Part shown: positions 9,453-16,052 of the stretch, one piece after another
Numbering within the stretch: position 1 is the stretch's first letter
Layout: each line of letters begins with the position of its first letter
Assembly: GCA_024642005.1 (NCBI GenBank)
Contig: JAHECA010000004.1
Span: 1-64,000 of the forward strand
From: Robiginitalea sp.
GTDB lineage: Bacteria; Bacteroidota; Bacteroidia; Flavobacteriales; Flavobacteriaceae
Length of the DNA: 64,000 bases
Direction of reading: 5' to 3'
Notes under the pieces: model-generated
Seen by the model: the letters and a program-made list of their open reading frames with translations, nothing else
Database searches by the model: none
What the model was told of the DNA's origin: nothing
Position numbers and translations under genes: made by a program

Positions 9453-9803
9453 TTATTCCCGCAATATCTTTTCCATCTTCCGGCCTTTGGCCAGTTCGTC
9501 GATAAGCTTGTCGAGGTAGCGGACTTTCTGCATTAGGGGGTCTTCTATGTCTTCGACCCGGTAGCCGCAGATCACCCCTGTTATTTTGGAAGCATTCGGG
9601 TTCAACCGGGGGGCCTGTCCGAAAAAGGTTTCGAAATCGAGGCGATCGTCGAGCACCTTTTGCAACCCGGAGGCATCGTACCCCGTGAGCCAATAAATAA
9701 TGGCATCTACCTCAGCTTTGTTTCGGCCCTTCTTTTCGGCCTTGGCCAGGTAGTGGGGATAAACCCCCGCGAAGGCCATGGTGTAAATGCGGTGCTTTGT
9801 CAT
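9453..9803 (-). CDS. DUF2200 family protein
   Basis: A 116-residue soluble protein matching the DUF2200 pattern: [19 protein letters not shown] at the start, then [38 protein letters not shown] and a C-terminal helical segment with [20 protein letters not shown]. The family spans bacteria, usually as a standalone 110-120 residue protein, and has no established function; the length is normal. It is convergent with the propeller gene, 38 bp between stops, and not in an obvious operon. Confidence 0.85.
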   Translation of the reverse strand: MTKHRIYTMAFAGVYPHYLAKAEKKGRNKAEVDAIIYWLTGYDASGLQKVLDDRLDFETFFGQAPRLNPNASKITGVICGYRVEDIEDPLMQKVRYLDKLIDELAKGRKMEKILRE

Positions 9804-9977
9804 GTCGTGTGCCCTTTATCCAGGTTATCGAATTCAATTTCGGGAATATGCCCCTCAAATTACGTCATTTGGCAATTCCCGCTGCCGCGTGTCGAAGTTC
9901 TCCCCTTTTTTCAGCACAGCGAAGGCTTTGTATTAAACCTCCATCAGGGCTGCCTTCAGGCAGGGCCTGAAAAAATT

Positions 9978-10331
9978 CTATTTGAGGGTCTTTTGCTTGT
10001 TTTCGGCTACCCTGAACCGAACGATCTGCTCGATCAACTCATAGGGCATGGGCTGGTCGAGCGGGAACTGTACCGACCCCTTCCCCTGCTTGTACATGGA
10101 AAGCGCATCCTTAAACCGGGCATGCCCCGAGGGGGTGGCGTACAGGCCCACATGGTGGGGGTAACCGGCAAAATACACCAGGGGCCGGCCGTGGGTTTTG
10201 TACCCGGGCATGCCGTAAGCGATTTTTTCTTCGGCATCGGGGGCGCAGGCCCTGATCAGCTGCCGCAGCTTATCCAGTCTGGCCTGAACCTCTTCGGGGA
10301 ACTGGGCGATGTAAGCGTCAATGTCTTCCAT
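9978..10331 (-). CDS. DUF1801 / YdhG-like protein
   Basis: A 117-residue cytoplasmic protein of the DUF1801 family (YdhG/YdeI-like fold). Visible family features are DIDAYIAQFPEEVQARLDKL at the start, EEKIAYGMPGYK (the conserved I-x-Y-x-M-P-x-Y turn), VYFAGYPHHVGLYATP and PYELIEQIVRFRVAENKQ at the end. A B. subtilis relative is described as an intracellular iron chaperone, but most members have no known role, and I would not transfer that name. The start codon lies 6 bp after the stop of the EthD-like gene, so the two form a small operon. Confidence 0.8.
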   Translation of the reverse strand: MEDIDAYIAQFPEEVQARLDKLRQLIRACAPDAEEKIAYGMPGYKTHGRPLVYFAGYPHHVGLYATPSGHARFKDALSMYKQGKGSVQFPLDQPMPYELIEQIVRFRVAENKQKTLK

Positions 10332-10337
10332 ACAGCT

Positions 10338-10661
10338 TCACACCCATACCTCACTGATCTGAACCACCGGTTCAATATCCGTGAAATTGGGCAGGTCGGC
10401 CATAATTTCGGCTGCATTTGGACCGAAGGCATTTTGAAACGATGCCATGTTTTCGAAATACAAGGTCCCGATGGTCACATAGGCAGGCTTCGTGCCCGGG
10501 GCAGCCCCTGCAAGCCCTTTTTCAATGGCTGCGCCCTTTACAGCATCGCCCAATAGCGTTCCAACCATTGGGACATGCTGGTCGCAATAGTAATCCAGGT
10601 CGAATTTCTTCCCATCCGTACTCGGATACATGACACTTACCTTAATCATTCCTTTTTTCAT
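10338..10661 (-). CDS. EthD family protein (dimeric alpha-beta barrel)
   Basis: About 107 residues starting MKKGMIKVSVMYPSTDGKKF. The EthD pattern is visible: YPSTDGKKFDLDYYCDQHVP near the N-terminus and YVTIGTLYFENMASFQNAFG in the second half, ending in PVVQISEV. Family members form ferredoxin-like dimers and include a component of ethyl tert-butyl ether degradation, but most are of unknown function. A longer in-frame Met 38 codons upstream adds a basic, non-conserved stretch, so I chose the ATG at 10661. It is the first gene of a two-gene unit with the DUF1801 gene. Confidence 0.82.
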   Translation of the reverse strand: MKKGMIKVSVMYPSTDGKKFDLDYYCDQHVPMVGTLLGDAVKGAAIEKGLAGAAPGTKPAYVTIGTLYFENMASFQNAFGPNAAEIMADLPNFTDIEPVVQISEVWV

Positions 10662-11097
10662 AATTGCGTGTTTAGAGTTGCGATTAGGGTTCCGATGATC
10701 TGACCCCTTACACAAGGGCATTTTCAAATCCGGAATCGATACAGAAGATAGCCGAAATCTGTGAATTTTGCACAATTTGCATCCGCTCTTTCACCTCCAA
10801 AATTTTGCGACGTGCCAAATACGTTCAGGTCGGATTGGCCCGGTTGTCTGGCATTCTGCTAAATGCCGTTGTAGAGCATTCCGAGGTCACAACCCTTTGC
10901 AAAACGGATGCCGTCGCCGAAGGTGACCAGTATTTTCCGGCTATTTTGAAAACATTACGCCGTCAAACGCCCCGAACTGCAGATCAATCGCCCCATTCAC
11001 CCCAATTCTCCCTCCTTTGATCGAAAACCAACGGCTTTCCAGTGGGTTTGGCCCGCTGCTGGATTGTTAACAGGTAAAGACTCAAAAATTCAACGTC
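10662..11097. other. 436-bp intergenic region without a recognisable gene
   Basis: Separates the minus-strand EthD operon from the plus-strand small membrane protein gene. One open frame (10805-11020) has no family resemblance, no signal peptide and no promoter, and I do not accept it. No RNA gene or strong terminator is seen. A pair of TTTTGC-containing direct words occurs near 10766 and 10800, of unknown meaning. Confidence 0.5.
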
Positions 11098-11268
11098 ATG
11101 AAAACAGCACTACTCCTCAAGGAACTCTACCTGGAAGCCTTTCGCGATCTGGGCCACTTTCTGGTTCGGAATTACTTCAAGCTCTTCGCCTGGTTCAGCT
11201 TTGGACTGTTCGTAATCGTACTCTATGCATTCCTCTTTCGCCTGGCCACTGGTTTCGCTTTTGATTAA
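11098..11268 (+). CDS. 56-residue single-span membrane protein (small paralogue 1)
   Basis: Encodes 56 residues: an amphipathic start (MKTALLLKELYLEAFRDLG), a basic-aromatic stretch (VRNYFKLFAWF), one hydrophobic span (FGLFVIVLYAFLFRL) and the tail ATGFAFD. A paralogue of exactly the same length lies at 14048-14218. The two agree at most positions, including NYF, AFAWF or LFAWF, VLYAF, FR and TGF-FD. That conservation at protein level with diverged DNA shows both are translated genes. I believe it belongs to the flavobacterial DUF6747 family, from memory and unchecked. It probably sits in the inner membrane; the function is unknown. It precedes the kinase gene by 60 bp. Confidence 0.75.
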   Translation: MKTALLLKELYLEAFRDLGHFLVRNYFKLFAWFSFGLFVIVLYAFLFRLATGFAFD

Positions 11269-11283
11269 GGCGATCAGACGCTT

Positions 11284-11312
11284 TTGGGCTGGGGGGAAAC
11301 TTGCTATCTTTC
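11284..11312 (+). promoter_or_regulatory. Promoter ahead of the APH-fold kinase
   Basis: TTG at 11284-11286 and TATCTTTC at 11305-11312, separated by 18 bp, fit the Bacteroidetes -33/-7 pattern with one mismatch in the -7 element. It overlaps a possible upstream TTG start, so translation most likely begins at the TTG at 11329. Confidence 0.5.
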
Positions 11313-11328
11313 GGCAAAAGAACGACCG

Positions 11329-12306
11329 TTGCAGCAATTTGACACCGCTTCCCATCCCGAGGCGATAACAGCCAGCCTGAAAAACCTGGGCTGGCTGGAA
11401 CCCGGCGAAAAGATTCGCACCGTCTCCAAAGCGGGCGAAGGCAATATGAATGTAGTGCTGCGCCTGGGCACGAACCGGCGCTCCCTCATCCTGAAACAGT
11501 CGCGCCCCTTTGTGCAGAAATACCCCCAAATACCGGCGCCACCCGATCGTATATGCACCGAAGAGTGGTTTTATCGGGCCGTGGCAGGATCAGGCATCGA
11601 AGCCCACCTGCCCGGCGTATTGGGATTTGACCCCGATTCGTACCTGATGCTGCTCGAAGACCTGGGGCAGGCCGAAGACATGACCTTCCTCTACGAGGAG
11701 CGCACTGTGGCCCGCGAAACCCTGCACACCCTGGTCGAGGTATTGGGGCGCATCCACGCCACCCCGGCCCCGGCGGGTTTTCCCGACAACCTGGAACTGC
11801 GCAGGCTGAACCACCAGCACATTTTCGTGCTCCCTTTTTTGAAAGACAACGGCTTTAACCTCGACCAGATACAGCCCGGCCTGGAAGCCCTGGCAACCCC
11901 CTTTAAAAAGGATGCCGCCCTGAAAGCGGTGGTTACGGCCCTGGGCCACCATTACCTGGAAGCGGGCAAGGTGCTGCTCCACGGGGACTACTATCCGGGT
12001 AGCTGGCTGCAGGCTTCGGGCACTGTTTATATAATCGACCCCGAATTCAGCTTTGCCGGCTTTGCCGAGTTCGACCTGGGGGTAATGGCGGGCCACCTGC
12101 TGCTCGCTACCGGGGATCCCGAAATCGTGAACCGGGTGCTGGAGCGCTATTCGGGCCCGGCCAACCGGGAATTGGCCGTGCAGGTGGCGGGGGCCGAAAT
12201 TGTGAGACGGCTCATCGGCCTCGCCCAGCTGCCCCTGGAGCGCAGCCTGGAGGAAAAAGCGTACCTTTTGGGTCTGGCCCGTAACTTCCTGCTGCATGCC
12301 TCTTAA
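11329..12306 (+). CDS. Aminoglycoside-phosphotransferase-fold kinase (thioribose-kinase-like)
   Basis: About 325 residues of the APH/choline/methylthioribose kinase fold. The N-lobe has the nucleotide loop SKAGEGNMNVVLRLGTNR with the following Lys in SLILKQSRP. The catalytic loop is LLHGDYYPGSWL and the metal-binding Asp lies in YIIDPEFSFAG. HGD-x-x-PGS resembles methylthioribose kinase more than antibiotic kinases, so a small sugar alcohol or 5-modified ribose is a plausible substrate (inference). No ATG lies ahead of the conserved region. I use the TTG at 11329, just downstream of the promoter at 11284-11312. The stop overlaps the next gene by 11 bp, indicating translational coupling. Confidence 0.75.
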   Translation: MQQFDTASHPEAITASLKNLGWLEPGEKIRTVSKAGEGNMNVVLRLGTNRRSLILKQSRPFVQKYPQIPAPPDRICTEEWFYRAVAGSGIEAHLPGVLGFDPDSYLMLLEDLGQAEDMTFLYEERTVARETLHTLVEVLGRIHATPAPAGFPDNLELRRLNHQHIFVLPFLKDNGFNLDQIQPGLEALATPFKKDAALKAVVTALGHHYLEAGKVLLHGDYYPGSWLQASGTVYIIDPEFSFAGFAEFDLGVMAGHLLLATGDPEIVNRVLERYSGPANRELAVQVAGAEIVRRLIGLAQLPLERSLEEKAYLLGLARNFLLHAS

Positions 12307-13621
12307 GAATTTCCTGCTGATCGCATCTTTGTTGGGGGGGCTGGTCGCCTGCACCGAACGCCCGCCCGAAACCCTGGAATTGAACATTCCCCGGAGCCCT
12401 GTTTACGGAGCCGGGATGACGCCGCTGGATTCGGCCACCTACTACGACCGGGTGCTGGGGGCCCTGGTGGGCTCGGCCATCGGCGATGCCATGGGCGCCT
12501 CCACCGAAATGTGGGGCCGCACCGACATTCGGCGCGTTTATGGCTATATTACCGGTTTTACCCCGGCTATCAGGCCCCAGTCGCCCGAAGGCACCTGGAG
12601 CCACAACCTCCCGCCGGGCTCGGGCACCGACGACACCCGGTGGAAGGCCTTCACCGCCCGCTACCTGAGCCAAAACACCGGTGCACTCAGCCCGGGCGCT
12701 TTTGCCAAAAGCATTACCGATTATTACCAGAGCGTGGCAGGCGATTTGGGGGCGGCCGCTGCCGGTGGCAGCACCGATGCGCTGGACAGTACGCTGCAAA
12801 AGGTAGACTGGATACGGGAGTGGGCCAGGGTGGCCCGTGCTTATCAGGAAGGGCCTGAGGCCTATTCGCAAGCCCGCGATCGCTTTTACGGGGGGGAGAT
12901 GTCTTGCGCTGGCATGTTGTATACGCCCATGTTCGGGCTCATCTCGCCCGACCCGGAAGCTGCCTACCTGCTCGCCTACGAGCACACGCTGTTCGATTTG
13001 GGCTACGCCCGCGACATTTCGGCCCTGGTGGCCGCCCTAACCCAGATGGCCCTGCATACCCGTAACACCGATTCCCTGCTGAATACAGCCATTTTTATTG
13101 ACCCCTACCGGTATCAGGACAGCCGCCTGGTGGGCCGGATCTCGGCCCAGACCGCCCAGGCTGCCCGCGACTATGTGCGCAAAGCCCGATTGAAATCGGC
13201 TGAAAGCCTGCATCTGGCCCTTGACCCCATGGCACAAGTCCCCCCAACCGGGTACCCCTACGATTCCCTGGCCTGGCTGCAGCAGGAATACATCTACGGC
13301 CTGCTGGAGGAAGACCAAGAGGCCATCCCTTTCCACGCGGGGGAAATATGGGAAATACTGATAGCAGGGCTTCAGTACGGGCAGGGCGATTTTGGAAAAA
13401 CCCTGGCGTTTATTGTAAACTACGGGCGCGACAACGATACCGTGGCGGCTGTGGCGGGCATGATCGTGGGGGCCCAGGTCGGATTTATCGGCCTGCCTGA
13501 AAAAGAACGGGAGCAAATCCTGGAGGTGGGCCGCGACCTGATGGGGATTGACCTCGAGGCGTTTGCCAGGCAGGTTTCGGCAGCGGCTTTCCTGCCCCAA
13601 AGCCCTTCGGGTACAAAGTAA
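12296..13621 (+). CDS. ADP-ribosylglycohydrolase-family lipoprotein
   Basis: Hydrolyses ADP-ribosyl or related ribosyl bonds if it acts like the ARH/DraG family. The 441-residue protein begins with a lipoprotein signal (LIASLLGGLVACTE, Cys at about 19). The ARH fold follows: GALVGSAIGDAMGA (about 55-68), the metal motif GSGTDDTRW (about 108-116) and the C-terminal metal motif NYGRDNDTVAAVAG. All acidic magnesium ligands appear to be present. Export to the envelope is unusual, because known ADP-ribosyl-acceptor hydrolases are cytoplasmic. Its ATG lies inside the last codons of the kinase gene, so the two act as one unit. Confidence 0.85.
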   Translation: MPLKNFLLIASLLGGLVACTERPPETLELNIPRSPVYGAGMTPLDSATYYDRVLGALVGSAIGDAMGASTEMWGRTDIRRVYGYITGFTPAIRPQSPEGTWSHNLPPGSGTDDTRWKAFTARYLSQNTGALSPGAFAKSITDYYQSVAGDLGAAAAGGSTDALDSTLQKVDWIREWARVARAYQEGPEAYSQARDRFYGGEMSCAGMLYTPMFGLISPDPEAAYLLAYEHTLFDLGYARDISALVAALTQMALHTRNTDSLLNTAIFIDPYRYQDSRLVGRISAQTAQAARDYVRKARLKSAESLHLALDPMAQVPPTGYPYDSLAWLQQEYIYGLLEEDQEAIPFHAGEIWEILIAGLQYGQGDFGKTLAFIVNYGRDNDTVAAVAGMIVGAQVGFIGLPEKEREQILEVGRDLMGIDLEAFARQVSAAAFLPQSPSGTK

Positions 13622-14047
13622 TCGGGCAGACTGTTTTACCTGGGGTTTACTGGTTCTTGTCCCTTTAGCCATTGCAAGGCTTGTTTTCCGATTAACAACC
13701 TAAACTTAAAACTGGGGTAACACACCCTGATTTAAAATTGTTGAAATTTGAATCTCATTTATTGCTTAGTCCAATTGAGTTAGTTTGGTTGAAACCGGTG
13801 CCGCCCGCACCGGTTTCTTTTTTTTGTCCGCTGTGGCAACTGGGCTGCATTTTGGCGATGAATATCCCCTTTTTCCAGACGTTGTAGGAATTGCCTTCAC
13901 CCGTTAAAGTGCCCAAATATTCGCCCTGAGGGAGGCAACCGTGCAGTTGGTCGATGTTTTGCTTTCATAAGTCCAATACGGAAACCCATATAGAATGGTA
14001 CCCTCAACTTTGCCTCAGAGAAAATCAAAATCCGTAAAAGTCCCCTT
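13622..14047. other. 426-bp intergenic region with a strong hairpin
   Basis: No coding frame of note. The region holds the hairpin terminator at 13791-13825 and an AT-rich stretch before it (about 13720-13790), unlike the surrounding GC-rich DNA. The stop codon of the glycohydrolase gene is 170 bp from the hairpin, so the hairpin could end that transcript or a separate short RNA. Confidence 0.5.
13791..13825 (+). terminator. Rho-independent terminator hairpin
   Basis: A perfect 11-bp stem (GAAACCGGTGC with GCACCGGTTTC), a 5-nt loop and a run of eight T. Strong intrinsic terminator on the plus strand. Confidence 0.85.
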
Positions 14048-14218
14048 ATGAAAACAATATTACTCGTCAAGGAAATCTACATCGAAGGCTTTAAAAACCT
14101 GGGCAGCTTTATCGTCCGGAATTATTTCAGAGCTTTCGCCTGGTTCAGCTTCGCCATGTTTCTGGTGGTGCTGTACGCCTTCATTTTCCGCGTGTATACC
14201 GGTTTTCCCTTTGACTAA
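14048..14218 (+). CDS. 56-residue single-span membrane protein (small paralogue 2)
   Basis: Same length and layout as the gene at 11098-11268: MKTILLVKEIYIEGFKNLGS, then IVRNYFRAFAWF, a hydrophobic span (FAMFLVVLYAFIFRV) and the tail YTGFPFD. Substitutions relative to paralogue 1 are mostly conservative and many fall at third codon positions, as expected for selected proteins. It stands downstream of the terminator at 13825, so it is probably transcribed on its own; upstream bases CTCAACTTTGCC hint at a -7 element. Likely the same flavobacterial family (DUF6747, from memory). Function unknown. Confidence 0.75.
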   Translation: MKTILLVKEIYIEGFKNLGSFIVRNYFRAFAWFSFAMFLVVLYAFIFRVYTGFPFD

Positions 14219-14291
14219 ATAGTCTGGGGTAAACACCGGCCAGCCCTATTAATTCGTCATAACCGCTCTTTTACGGGAATACTATCTGACT

Positions 14292-14423
14292 ATGAAAAAC
14301 AATAGCTACTACTTGAGAATCTGCCGGTTCGGGCAAATCTTGCACCGATTCAGGACCCCGCTCCTGTTTTGGCTGTACCTGATGGCCATGATGGCCTATG
14401 CATTCCGGGCCATGCCCGAATAA
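14292..14423 (+). CDS. 43-residue putative membrane mini-protein
   Basis: An ATG frame encodes 43 residues: a basic N-terminus (MKNNSYYLRICRFGQILHRF), one short hydrophobic span (TPLLFWLYLMAMMAYAFR) and the tail AMPE. It lies 73 bp after paralogue 2 on the same strand and has the same basic-then-hydrophobic layout, but no clear sequence similarity to it. An A-rich start region (ATGAAAAACAATAG) is typical for this genome. With no paralogue or family to compare, it remains a candidate gene only. Confidence 0.4.
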   Translation: MKNNSYYLRICRFGQILHRFRTPLLFWLYLMAMMAYAFRAMPE

Positions 14424-14476
14424 TCCGAATCCAGTGGGGGCACTCCGGTGAAATCCGGAATGCGCCATCACTTTGG

Positions 14477-14541
14477 GCGGGCGGCAATCCCAGCAAATAG
14501 TATCTTTGCGGGAGTGGCCGCCCGCTTTTTTTGTGGCGGGC
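14477..14541 (+). promoter_or_regulatory. Candidate -7 element inside two competing hairpins
   Basis: A perfect TATCTTTG (14501-14508) sits in the loop between GCGGGCGGC (14477-14485) and its complement GCCGCCCGC (14517-14525), which is followed by seven T. The second arm can instead pair locally, GCCCGC (14520-14525) with GCGGGC (14536-14541). No TTG lies at the usual distance (nearest is 25 bp upstream). A terminator, an attenuator or chance in GC-rich DNA are all possible. Confidence 0.35.
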
Positions 14542-14567
14542 AGCGACACCCAGTAAAAACCGCTCCC

Positions 14568-15197
14568 TTGCCGCGCACACCCAAACAGGCCCTGCTCATC
14601 CTTACCCGGAACCCCGAACTCGGGAAATGTAAAACCCGCCTGGCAGCCACTATTGGCGATTCGGCTGCCCTGGCCATTTACACTTTCCTGCTCAAACACA
14701 CGGCGGCTGTTTCCCGGACTTTGAAAAATACCGACAAGCATGTTTTTTACAGCGAACGCCTGGGCGATGGCCAGATCTGGGACCCTGCCCTATTTGCCGG
14801 GCACGTGCAGCAGGGGCCAGACCTGGGGGCACGCATTGAACATGCCTTTAAGGTAGCTTTTGCAGCAGGCTACCGCAAAGTGGTACTGATTGGCAGCGAC
14901 CTGTACGAACTCTATGCCGACGACCTGGCGGCTGCCTTTGCCAGTTTGGATACGCACCAGGCAGTGGTGGGCCCGGCCACAGACGGCGGATATTACCTGC
15001 TGGGGCTCACCCGGCCGATCCCGGACCTGTTCCGCGGCAAGGCGTGGGGCACCGACACGGTGCTGGCAGCTACCCTGAATGACCTGGAAGGGGTCCCGAC
15101 CTTCCTGCTGCCCCCCCGCAACGATATTGACCGGTACGAAGACATTGCCGGAAACCCCGTATTCGCACCATTTTTTAATCCCCATTCCCATGACTAG
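14568..15197 (+). CDS. TIGR04282 family arsenosugar-associated glycosyltransferase
   Basis: About 209 residues of the DUF2064/TIGR04282 group, a nucleotide-sugar transferase-like Rossmann domain first named rSAM/selenodomain-associated transferase 1. Visible features: ALLILTRNPELGKCKTRLA (the start of the GT-A fold with the conserved GKxKTRL), LIGSDLYELYADDLAAA (acidic motif), VVGPATDGGYYLLGL and FRGKAWGTDTVLA. The frame is open upstream but conserved sequence begins only after the TTG at 14568. Family members occur in arsenosugar operons with ArsM and ArsS. It overlaps the nucleoside phosphorylase gene by 8 bp, so the two are coupled. Confidence 0.82.
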   Translation: MPRTPKQALLILTRNPELGKCKTRLAATIGDSAALAIYTFLLKHTAAVSRTLKNTDKHVFYSERLGDGQIWDPALFAGHVQQGPDLGARIEHAFKVAFAAGYRKVVLIGSDLYELYADDLAAAFASLDTHQAVVGPATDGGYYLLGLTRPIPDLFRGKAWGTDTVLAATLNDLEGVPTFLLPPRNDIDRYEDIAGNPVFAPFFNPHSHD

Positions 15198-16005
15198 CAA
15201 GCAACTGGAAGCCTCCGTAGACTACCTCCATTCCAAAGGGTTTGCCGAGCCCGAAATCGGCATTGTGCTCGGTTCAGGCCTGGGCCGCATGGCAGACGAG
15301 ATAACCGACCCCAGGGTAGCGCACTACCACAATATCCCCAACTTCCCGCTTGCCACTGTGGAATTCCACAGTGGCAAGCTCCTGTATGGCATGCTCGGCG
15401 GAAAGAAGGCCGTGGTCATGCAGGGGCGCTTCCACCTCTATGAGGGCTACGACCTCACCGAGGTAACCTACCCCATTCGGGTCATGCACCAGCTGGGCAT
15501 TAAAAAACTGCTCATTTCCAACGCTGCCGGGGCACTCAACCCGCAATACCGCAAAGGGCAGCTCATGCTCATAGACGACCACATTAACCTGCAGGGGGGT
15601 TCTCCCCTGGCCTTTAAAAACGTCTCGGAATTCGGCGAGCGCTTTGCCGATATGAGCAGGCCTTACGACTCAGCCATGTCTGAAACCCTGGCTGCTCTGG
15701 CAGTCGAGTTCAAAATTGACCTGCACAGGGGTGTTTACGTTTCCATGACCGGCCCCCAGCTCGAGACGCGGGCCGAATACCGCATGCTGCGGATGCTCGG
15801 TGCCGATGCAGTGGGCATGAGTACGGTACCCGAGGTAATCGTGGCCAACCACCTGAAACTGCCGGTAGTGGCCGTCTCGGTGCTCACAGACGAGTGCGAT
15901 CCCGACCACCTGGAGCCGGTGCGGGTAGCAGAAATACTCGCGGTGGCCGCCAGGGCCGAGCCCAACCTGGTCAAACTTTTTTTGGGCCTGATTGCCCGAA
16001 TCTGA
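15190..16005 (+). CDS. Purine nucleoside phosphorylase (trimeric PNP-I family)
   Basis: Phosphorolyses a purine nucleoside to free base and ribose 1-phosphate. The 271-residue product shows the family motifs: GIVLGSGLGRM (24-34, phosphate loop), QGRFHLYEGY (78-87), ISNAAGALNP (109-118), SMTGPQLETRAEYR (185-198, Glu at 192) and MSTVPEVIVANH (210-221). At the position of human Asn243 the sequence reads LTDE, so it has Asp (234), as in methylthioadenosine phosphorylases. That suggests acceptance of adenine nucleosides (inference). The start ATG overlaps the preceding transferase gene. A perfect 32-bp palindrome lies in codons 53-64. Confidence 0.9.
   Translation: MTSKQLEASVDYLHSKGFAEPEIGIVLGSGLGRMADEITDPRVAHYHNIPNFPLATVEFHSGKLLYGMLGGKKAVVMQGRFHLYEGYDLTEVTYPIRVMHQLGIKKLLISNAAGALNPQYRKGQLMLIDDHINLQGGSPLAFKNVSEFGERFADMSRPYDSAMSETLAALAVEFKIDLHRGVYVSMTGPQLETRAEYRMLRMLGADAVGMSTVPEVIVANHLKLPVVAVSVLTDECDPDHLEPVRVAEILAVAARAEPNLVKLFLGLIARI
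15348..15379. repeat. Perfect 32-bp palindrome within the nucleoside phosphorylase gene
   Basis: GCTTGCCACTGTGGAA is followed directly by its exact reverse complement, with no loop and an EcoRI-type GAATTC centre. It encodes LATVEFHSGKL. Three codons needed for symmetry (CTT for Leu54, ACT for Thr56, AGT for Ser61) are not the C/G-ending forms favoured in this GC-rich neighbourhood. Confidence 0.9.
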
Positions 16006-16052
16006 ATAATACGTAAGTTCCATACCTGGCAAACTAAACAACCCCACTTGCG

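Noticed and set aside
9950-9972. Terminator for the EthD/DUF1801 operon
   Set aside because: The dyad TTCAGGC/GCCTGAA is there, but on the minus strand the T-run comes before the stem rather than after.
10805-11020. 71-residue plus-strand gene
   Set aside because: No family pattern, no promoter or leader, and no membrane or signal segment; likely a chance frame.
11329-12306. Aminoglycoside-resistance gene
   Set aside because: The kinase has the HGD-x-x-PGS loop of sugar or thioribose kinases, is coupled to a glycohydrolase and shows no mobile-element context.
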